Assembly (NCBI GenBank): GCA_051453625.1
Contig: JBOZIK010000001.1
Location: 182,539,041 to 182,581,249 of the forward strand
Source: Welwitschia mirabilis
Lineage: Eukaryota; Gnetophyta; Gnetopsida; Welwitschiales
Direction: 5' to 3'
DNA length: 42,209 bases
Below, one piece after another: positions 35,969 to 42,209 of this stretch; position 1 is the stretch's first letter, and the number at the start of each line of letters is the position of its first letter. The notes under the pieces were generated by a model, which saw only the letters and a program-made list of their open reading frames with translations, did not search any database and was not told the origin of the DNA. A program made the position numbers and the translations under genes.

Positions 35969-36829
35969 ATGGCATCTTCTTAGCTAGGAGAGGGATTCAA
36001 AAAGAGAAGGAAAGATGCTACTATCAAACCTTTAAGGTATGTGTTCTCTAGAATGAGCACTGAGTAGCTGAGGCATTTCAAGAAGCACTTTGAGATCACT
36101 CCCATAGCTTTGGAAAGAACCTATGAGCCAATGCAATTTTTAAGCCTAAGGGAGGTTCAAACTCTATTAGAAGAAGCCAACTAGGATTACTTTCTTTACA
36201 TTTTAGGTACCTGCTCCTCTGGTAACTAGGTTCTTCTATTCAAATGCTAAATATGTTACTTTTCAGTCAATCTTTATTACTTTCGTCTTTGGCTAAGAAA
36301 TGCACATCACTGCAGATCTAATAGCTTCATTGACTAGACTTCCCTGTGGAAACTAGGGTGAGTACTGGCCTATGGCTGAGTCTTTTAAAGAAAACAATGC
36401 AGCCACTTACCATGTGTGTGGCACATATATCACTTAAAACAAAATCCTTAAAGCTTCTCAGCTTCTTTCAAGATTTTGTCTCTTGCACTTTATCACGTCT
36501 TACAACTTCCTACCAGTTGTTGAACATAGAGATGAGCTCTCCAAATATTGGATCTTTCTACTTTATGTAACCTAAGAAGAGACATTAATGCTCTTGGCAT
36601 AATGCTAAAGCATATGGCTAGCTAGCTTCAGCCACACAAATGGCATGCTCTACCCTATTCTTTTCTTATTACATGGATATGTCATCACTTTGACATTCCA
36701 CATCCAGTCAAGCAGGAGATCCAGAAGCCCATGGAGTCCATCGATCATGTTACATTATCCAGGATGCACATTCTTAAGGAACTAGATACTCTTTCTTAGC
36801 CTAAGATCAAGGCCTCTCATACCCCAGAG
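35969..36829 (+). pseudogene. Envelope-like ORF of SIRE lineage (putative plant transposon protein domain), first contig copy
   Basis: ATG at 35969 gives MASS, stop, then KKRRKD, YVFSRMSTE, stop (TAG for Gln), LRHFKKHFEITPIALERTYE, FLSLREVQTLLEEAN, and later MHITADLIASLTRLPCGN. The pattern of short helical blocks ending in an L-T-R-L-P or L-G-L-P-like motif is that of the plant-only domain often found behind pol in SIRE elements. Its function is unknown, and despite the name no entry role is established. Trp codons are TAG at 36182-36184 and 36354-36356, where the second copy keeps TGG. Further down DINALGIMLKHMASQLQPHK, SFLITWICHHFDIPH and IDHVTLSRMH are readable in another frame. Confidence 0.75.
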
Positions 36830-37771
36830 NNNNNNNNNNNNNNNNNNNNNNNNNNNNNNNNNNNNNNNNNNNNNNNNNNNNNNNNNNNNNNNNNNNNNNN
36901 NNNNNNNNNNNNNNNNNNNNNNNNNNNNNAGAGGGATTAAAAAAGAGAAGGAAGGAGGCTGCTATCAAACCTTTAAGGTATGTATTCTCTAGAATGAGCA
37001 CTAAGTAGCTGAGGCATTTCGAGAAGTACTTTGAGACCACTCCCATAGCTTTGGAGAGAACCTGTGAGCCAATGCAATTTTTAAGCCTAAGGGAGGTTCA
37101 AACTCTGTTAGAAGAAGTCAATTGGGATTACTTTCTTTACATTTTAGGTACCTGCTATCCTCTCATAATTAGGTTGTTCTATTCAAATGCTAAATATGTT
37201 GCTTCTCAATTAATCTTATTACTTCAGTCTTTGACTAAGAAATGCACATCACTGCAGATCTGATAGCTTCATTGACTAGACTTTCTTGAGGAAACTGGGG
37301 TGAGTACTACCCTATGGCTGAGTCTTTTAAAGAAAACAATGCAGCCACTCATCATGTGTGTGGCACATATATCACTTAAAACAAAATCCTTAAAGCTTCT
37401 CAGCTTCTTCCAAGATTTCGTCTCTTGCACTTTATTATGTCTTACAACTTTCTACCAGTTGTTGGACATAGAGATGAGCTCTTCAAATATTGGATCTTTC
37501 TACTTTATGTGACCTAAGAAGAGACATTAATGCTTTTAGCATAATGCTAAAGCATATGGCCAACCAGCTTCAGCCACATAAATGGCATGCTCTACCCTAT
37601 CCTTTTCTTATTACTTGGATATGTCATCACTTTGACATTCCACATCTAGTTAAGCAAGAGATCAAGAAGCCCATGGAGCCTATCGATCATGTTACATTAT
37701 CCAGGATGCACATTTTTAAGGAACTAGCTACTTTTTCTTAGCCTAAGATCAAGGCCTTTCATACCCCAGAG
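35989..37771. repeat. Contig-overlap pair around 100-N gap (envelope-like ORF, about 841 bp)
   Basis: 35989-36829 and 36930 to about 37771 are copies in register to both edges of the N run 36830-36929. The apparent tandem duplication of the envelope-like ORF is therefore most likely not biological. Confidence 0.85.
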
Positions 37772-37870
37772 ATCCTCCATCTCTTACATCGAATCGATTC
37801 ACGGACTCGCCATATCAAGAAGGAACTTATTGCAAGTATTACTCTAGTTGCTGACACCTCTCAGAGTGAG
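36930..37870 (+). pseudogene. Envelope-like ORF, second contig copy
   Basis: The same protein as at 35969, slightly better preserved: VNWDYFLYILGTCYPLIIRL and the Trp of NWG (TGG 37296-37298) are intact. A frameshift near 37190 and others separate it into the open frames 37051-37263, 37300-37512 and 37490-37741. The C-terminal part reads FDIPHLVKQEIKKPMEPIDH then LHRIDSRTRHIKKELIAS. It is cut by the N run 37871-37970. Confidence 0.75.
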
Positions 37871-38095
37871 NNNNNNNNNNNNNNNNNNNNNNNNNNNNNN
37901 NNNNNNNNNNNNNNNNNNNNNNNNNNNNNNNNNNNNNNNNNNNNNNNNNNNNNNNNNNNNNNNNNNNNNNGATCAAGGCCTCTCATACCCCAGAGATCCT
38001 CCATCTCTTACATCGAATCGATTCACGGGACTCGCCATATCAAGAAGGTACTTATTGCAAGTAGTACTCTAGTTGCTGACACCTCTCAGAGTAAG
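37747..38095. repeat. Contig-overlap pair around 100-N gap (end of envelope-like ORF)
   Basis: 37747-37870 and 37971-38095 are nearly identical. Five differences were seen by eye, including one G insertion (CACGGGAC for CACGGAC) that shifts the frame. The N run is 37871-37970. Confidence 0.85.
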
Positions 38096-38131
38096 GGTGC
38101 TCAGTCTTTTGAATCCTCTAAGTCCGATTGA
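37971..38131 (+). pseudogene. End of envelope-like ORF, third contig copy
   Basis: It repeats the last part of the ORF and continues past the overlap: GAQSFESSKSD then TGA (38129-38131). This is the only place where the C-terminus is seen. About 290 bp of untranslated sequence follow before the PPT. Confidence 0.7.
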
Positions 38132-38420
38132 GTCTGTATGTCTATGTCTGTATCTTCCATTTTCAACTGTCCTCTGTATCATTGATTTTTTCAAAAAGGA
38201 GAGAACACTTTATCACATTTTGTCACTTCTTTGTATTGCAATTGGCAAAAATGTACCTTTCACCATATAATAAAATTTTTGAGTAATAAAAAGAATATTT
38301 TTTATGCAAATTTCTTTGATCTTTTATAATACAAAACTCATTTAAATTTAATCATTTTCAAAGTTAAATGAGTTAGGGAGAGAACCCCTATGTCAAATTA
38401 TTATTTTTCCTCAATCAATG

Positions 38421-38435
38421 ACAAAGGGGGAAGTT
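38421..38435 (+). promoter_or_regulatory. Polypurine tract of the SIRE-type element
   Basis: ACAAAGGGGGAAGTT lies immediately before the 3' LTR start TGTTGAGAAC. The CAAAGGGGGA core is the well-known PPT of the SIRE/Maximus lineage and defines the LTR boundary at 38436. Confidence 0.9.
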
Positions 38436-39414
38436 TGTTGAGAACACATTATCATTGATTAGTTTAACAAGTTTTTGTAGTTAGTTTTTTATGCAGGTAT
38501 TTCCTAGCACCAGGCAAATAACTTATAAGATCGGACAATTAACTATTAAAGAACTATGACACTGCTTCAGAATCGAGTGATTGCATATGTAACACTAAGT
38601 GACCAAACTGATATAACATAAAGAAGACTGGTTCAAACATGGGTGACTGCTATCCATACATAGGTGACCATATTACACTTGATAAGATTTAATTTGATAG
38701 CAGAATGGGTGACCGACAATATTCCTATGGGCAACCACATCATACGCAGTAAGATTAATCTGATAGTAGGATAGGCGACCGACAATCTTTCTATGGGTGA
38801 CCACATCACACGCAGTAAGATTTCATCTAGTAGCAAGATGGGCAATCCACTATATTACAATGAACAACTGCATGATAATCAGTAAGATCAAGCGAATAAC
38901 ATGATAATAAGCGACTACATTCTACCCAAAATCTCCCCTCATAAGGTCGATCGCATAAAAAGGATTAGGGTGACCTAGTTAAGGTCGACTGCTTATTAAC
39001 ATAAGGGTAACCAAATATACACCTATTCTATACTAAGTATTTGCAATAAATAAGGATGACCAAATGATAGGAATAAGGGCGATTGCATGAGTGAGTAACC
39101 AGGACTCACATAAGGTCTCAACCGTATAAAGGAAAAATGTACCATTATGAATACAATAGTTTGTTAGAAAGAACATAATGGGTCATTAAAAAGTGCAATG
39201 GTTTACTTCTTCCTATTGAAATGGTTACCTTGTATATCTTCAGTATAAAAGCTCTCCTCTAATCAATAGAGGATAACAACTAACTATAAAATCTAAGATT
39301 TGAAAAGAAGAATTGTCATACTCTCTTGATATTGTATCTGAATAATCTTCAAGTTCAAATTTCTATTTGCTTCTATCATTATACCTACTTCAAGAAGATA
39401 TTGTTGTACCTTAG
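38436..39414 (+). repeat. 3' LTR of the SIRE-type element (979 bp visible)
   Basis: It starts TGTTGAGAACAC directly after the PPT, holds the 67-bp array (about 38680-38880) and the promoter region, and is cut by the 415-N gap 39415-39829. Comparison with 28347-28645 shows that about 299 bp are missing. It supplies the 110 bp that the 5' LTR lacks (38436-38545). Differences from the 5' LTR are mostly transitions. Confidence 0.9.
39244..39272 (+). promoter_or_regulatory. TATA box and start-region hairpin in the 3' LTR
   Basis: TATAAAA at 39244-39250 is followed by an inverted repeat CCTCTA (39256-39261) and TAGAGG (39267-39272) with a five-base loop. In both 5' LTR contig copies the TATA is mutated (TATGAAA, GATGAAA). 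The distance is right for a transcription start near the hairpin. The hairpin is kept in all copies seen. Confidence 0.5.
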
Positions 39415-39829
39415 NNNNNNNNNNNNNNNNNNNNNNNNNNNNNNNNNNNNNNNNNNNNNNNNNNNNNNNNNNNNNNNNNNNNNNNNNNNNNNNNNNNNNN
39501 NNNNNNNNNNNNNNNNNNNNNNNNNNNNNNNNNNNNNNNNNNNNNNNNNNNNNNNNNNNNNNNNNNNNNNNNNNNNNNNNNNNNNNNNNNNNNNNNNNNN
39601 NNNNNNNNNNNNNNNNNNNNNNNNNNNNNNNNNNNNNNNNNNNNNNNNNNNNNNNNNNNNNNNNNNNNNNNNNNNNNNNNNNNNNNNNNNNNNNNNNNNN
39701 NNNNNNNNNNNNNNNNNNNNNNNNNNNNNNNNNNNNNNNNNNNNNNNNNNNNNNNNNNNNNNNNNNNNNNNNNNNNNNNNNNNNNNNNNNNNNNNNNNNN
39801 NNNNNNNNNNNNNNNNNNNNNNNNNNNNN
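39415..39829. other. 415-N gap between two elements
   Basis: It hides the last ~299 bp of the SIRE 3' LTR, any target-site duplication, and the lower end (some 370 bp) of the next LTR. These together exceed 415, so the gap is underestimated or one end is truncated. Open frames drawn across it are not real. Confidence 0.9.
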
Positions 39830-41191
39830 CAAAGCAAGTAAATAAAACTATTATGCAAAGTGCAATATGCAATCTAAACTAATATGCAATGCAAAAGTAA
39901 TCTTAACCCTACTTACCTTTCAGCCCTTATAAGAACTACCCTTGTTAATCTATATCACTCAAGAAATTATCACGAGATCTTGGGCAACATTAGAATATAA
40001 AGGATATAAGAAATCCTATAATGCAAATAATAAAATAAAATAAGATTTATATTAAATGATAAAAATATCCAGGTTACAAAATAGTTAGATCTCAATAGAA
40101 GATACTTAGCCCTCTACCAAGTGCTCATCTTAAGATAGATGTCCCACCTTTGCTCTTTTATCACGAGAATCTTTAGTGCATCGAAGATGGATAGTAGATT
40201 GGAAGGAGGGGGGTCTTATTTATAGAAAAATATAATAGAAATAGACAGATAGAAGGTGTAGTTATGCACTCTTATTAAGCATTTAGAAATAGACAAAATG
40301 GCTGAGAGAATCTGTCAGTGATAGTTACATATCAGAGTTATCCGAACTATCATCCAAACAACATGGGGAACGATAGACTATTACAAAATATCTCAAAAGC
40401 AATGACTCAATAGTCCATGTAAGCAGTCGTCGTCCTACCTATCATGTGGATGATAGAGGAAATAACAGTCTTCTTTAATATTGTTTTTGAGGAGAAACTT
40501 AGTAGTTTTTCATGAAGAGCTCTATTTATTAGAAAGTGCCTTAATTATATCAATTTTAGATAATAACTATTCTTTTCCAAGATTTCCTCTTGTATCTCCA
40601 AAATCCTCAGAATTATACTTAAACCTATATAAAATTCCTATAAAATAACTCATAAAACCCATCAAATAACCNNNNNNNNNNNNNNNNNNNNNNNNNNNNN
40701 NNNNNNNNNNNNNNNNNNNNNNNNNNNNNNNNNNNNNNNNNNNNNNNNNNNNNNNNNNNNNNNNNNNNNNNGTTACACACTCTCATTAAGCATTTAGAAA
40801 TAGATGAAATGGCTGAGAGAATCTATTAGTAATAGTTACATATCAGAGTTATCCGGACTATCATCCAAACAACATGGGGAACAATAGACTATTACAAAAT
40901 ATCTCAAAAGCAATGACTCAATAGTCCATGTAAGCAGTCGTCGTCCTACCTATCGTGTGAATGATAGAGGGAATAACAGTCTTCTTTAACATTGTTTTTG
41001 AGGAGAAACTTAGTAGTTTTTTCATGAAGAGCTCTATTTATTAGAAAGTGCCTTAATTATATCAATTTTGGATAATAACTACTCTTTTCTGAGATTTCCT
41101 CTTGTATCTCTAAAATCNNNNNNNNNNATATAAAATTCCTATAAAATAACTCATAAAACCCATCAAATAACCATAAATTGGTAGTGCAACA
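39830..41191 (-). repeat. Third LTR of the tRNA-Asp-primed family (3' LTR, minus strand)
   Basis: It aligns with 11329-12560 and 17844-19094. Landmarks are the CTATCACT-like box near 39955, TATCACGAGAATC near 40160, CATGTGGATGATAGAGG near 40445, and an end CAACA at 41191 followed by the PPT complement. Its lower end is in the N gap. A contig overlap (40262-40671 with 40772-41172) lengthens it artificially. Confidence 0.75.
40262..41172. repeat. Contig-overlap pair around 100-N gap (LTR, about 410 bp)
   Basis: 40262-40671 and 40772-41172 are the same segment, both ending AAATAACC. The N run is 40672-40771. In the second copy a 10-N placeholder (41118-41127) stands for 21 bases present in the first. 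Confidence 0.85.
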
Positions 41192-41208
41192 TAGCTCTCC
41201 ACTTAGCC
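41192..41208 (-). promoter_or_regulatory. Polypurine tract of the third family copy
   Basis: On the minus strand it reads GGCTAAGTGGAGAGCTA and is followed by the LTR start TGTTGCACTACC. It matches the tract at 12561-12577 and shows that this LTR is the 3' LTR of a minus-strand element whose interior continues upward. Confidence 0.7.
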
Positions 41209-42209
41209 TTTGTTAGTCTCTAATAAAAAAACCATGCAGGAAAAACCATGATTGCGAGCCAATTTATTTTTTAAAAGATAATCTGAAAATCATAATAATA
41301 AGCTCATAAAAATACATCATATAAGTAAATGATAAGTAATGCATAATGTGTATGAAAACTTTGAAAATTTTTATGTAATAAAAGCTTTAAAAATTTTGAA
41401 AATGAGCCATGTAAATGGGTCTCTACTCCANNNNNNNNNNNNNNNNNNNNNNNNNNNNNNNNNNNNNNNNNNNNNNNNNNNNNNNNNNNNNNNNNNNNNN
41501 NNNNNNNNNNNNNNNNNNNNNNNNNNNNNNNNNNNNNNNNNNNNNNNNNNNNNNNNNNNNNNNNNNNNNNNNNNNNNNNNNNNNNNNNNNNNNNNNNNNN
41601 NNNNNNNNNNNNNNNNNNNNNNNNNNNNNNNNNNNNNNNNNNNNNNNNNNNNNNNNNNNNNNNNNNNNNNNNNNNNNNNNNNNNNNNNNNNNNNNNNNNN
41701 NNNNNNNNNNNNNNNNNNNNNNNNNNNNNNNNNNNNNNNNNNNNNNNNNNNNNNNNNNNNNNNNNNNNNNNNNNNNNNNNNNNNNNNNNNNNNNNNNNNN
41801 NNNNNNNNNNNNNNNNNNNNNNNNNNNNNNNNNNNNNNNNNNNNNNNNNNNNNNNNNNNNNNNNNNNNNNNNNNNNNNNNNNNNNNNNNNNNNNNNNNNN
41901 NNNNNNNNNNNNNNNNNNNNAGTGATTATGATGATGCTAAAGTAATATGCTTTAAACAATGAATGATAAAATCAAAGAATTTCTTAAAAGAGAACTCTCC
42001 TACTATCATCTCAAAATAAATAATAGAATCTCAAAAAATAAAATGATTATGTAGAAATACTAAGAGTCTAACAAGCAATGCCTCTGATGACACTAGAAAC
42101 ACTATGATCCTATAGCCTCAAATTTTAAATACAATTTTATTACCCATGATGAGAGGATTGCAATCAAAGAAGTAAGGACTCATAAAGCATGACCAATTAA
42201 CCTCCCAAT
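41209..42209 (-). mobile_element. Interior of a second tRNA-Asp-primed element, continuing past the window
   Basis: It follows the PPT and shows patchy similarity to 12578 onward. A 490-N gap (41431-41920) removes most of it. No coding signal is visible in the remainder, and the long open frames across the N run are artefacts. The element's 5' LTR and PBS must lie beyond the window. Confidence 0.5.

Larger units (their letters stand above)
26699..39414 (+). mobile_element. SIRE/Maximus-type Ty1/copia retrotransposon, inactive
   Basis: The order 5' LTR, initiator-Met PBS, gag with CCHC motifs, protease, integrase, RT, RNase H, spacer, envelope-like ORF, PPT and 3' LTR is the copia order (integrase before RT) with the extra 3' ORF typical of the SIRE/Maximus lineage. 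The 5' LTR lacks its first 110 bp, and the 3' LTR runs into a 415-N gap, where its last ~299 bp should be. Eight 100-N gaps inside the element are flanked by overlapping copies. Removing overlaps (about 2.85 kb) and N gives roughly 9.5 kb, normal for the lineage. The 5' and 3' LTRs differ at around a fifth of positions in the stretch I compared by eye, so the insertion is old. Most reading frames are broken and the catalytic residues are lost. Confidence 0.9.

Noticed and set aside
35969-38131. Genuine tandem triplication of the envelope-like ORF
   Set aside because: Each copy starts or stops exactly at a 100-N gap, as do the duplicated LTR, gag, protease and RT pieces. Unmerged contigs explain all of them.
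39293-41962. Long open frames around 39293-39872 and 41339-41962
   Set aside because: They cover the 415-N and 490-N gaps. The translation is unknown residues.

Overview
This window is nuclear DNA from a flowering plant, by the look of its mobile elements. It is very AT-rich, it is broken by runs of N, and it contains no host gene, tRNA or rRNA that I can support. What can be recognised is a graveyard of old LTR retrotransposons. Plant origin rests on three things: a Ty1/copia element of the SIRE/Maximus type, with an initiator-Met primer site and a plant-specific envelope-like ORF behind pol; a second LTR family primed by plant tRNA-Asp; and two further copia fragments.

Layout. 1-11328: AT-rich intergenic DNA with one ~75-bp tandem repeat (612-835) and no believable gene. 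11329-19094: a complete but decayed minus-strand LTR element. Its two ~1.24-kb LTRs lie at 11329-12560 and 17844-19094, its decayed tRNA-Asp primer site at 17823-17840, its polypurine tract at 12561-12577, and its ~5.3-kb interior has minus-strand open stretches but no recognisable reverse transcriptase. 19150-19960: plus-strand copia fragment (integrase C-terminal part plus start of RT). 20000-25100: mostly unassigned AT-rich sequence with degenerate repeats. About 25110-26400: minus-strand copia relic (gag, protease, pre-integrase, then directly the end of RNase H). 26699 to about 39700: a SIRE-type copia element on the plus strand, in the order truncated 5' LTR, PBS, gag with CCHC motifs, protease, integrase, RT, RNase H, spacer, envelope-like ORF, PPT, 3' LTR. 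From 39830 to the window end: another minus-strand copy of the 11-19 kb family, with its 3' LTR ending at 41191 and its interior running off the window.

Two points govern how this window should be read. First, nine of the ten 100-N gaps are flanked by overlapping copies of the same sequence that align right up to the gap edges. The apparent duplications of LTR, gag, protease, RT and envelope-like ORF are therefore almost certainly unmerged contigs, and the true SIRE element is about 9.5 kb. Second, the decay is dominated by C-to-T and G-to-A changes, as expected from deamination of methylated cytosine. These changes removed all three integrase catalytic residues, one RT catalytic Asp and an RNase H Asp, and made most of the stop codons. 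Nothing here can be an active element. I found no new functional system. The least explained item is the interior of the minus-strand tRNA-Asp-primed family.
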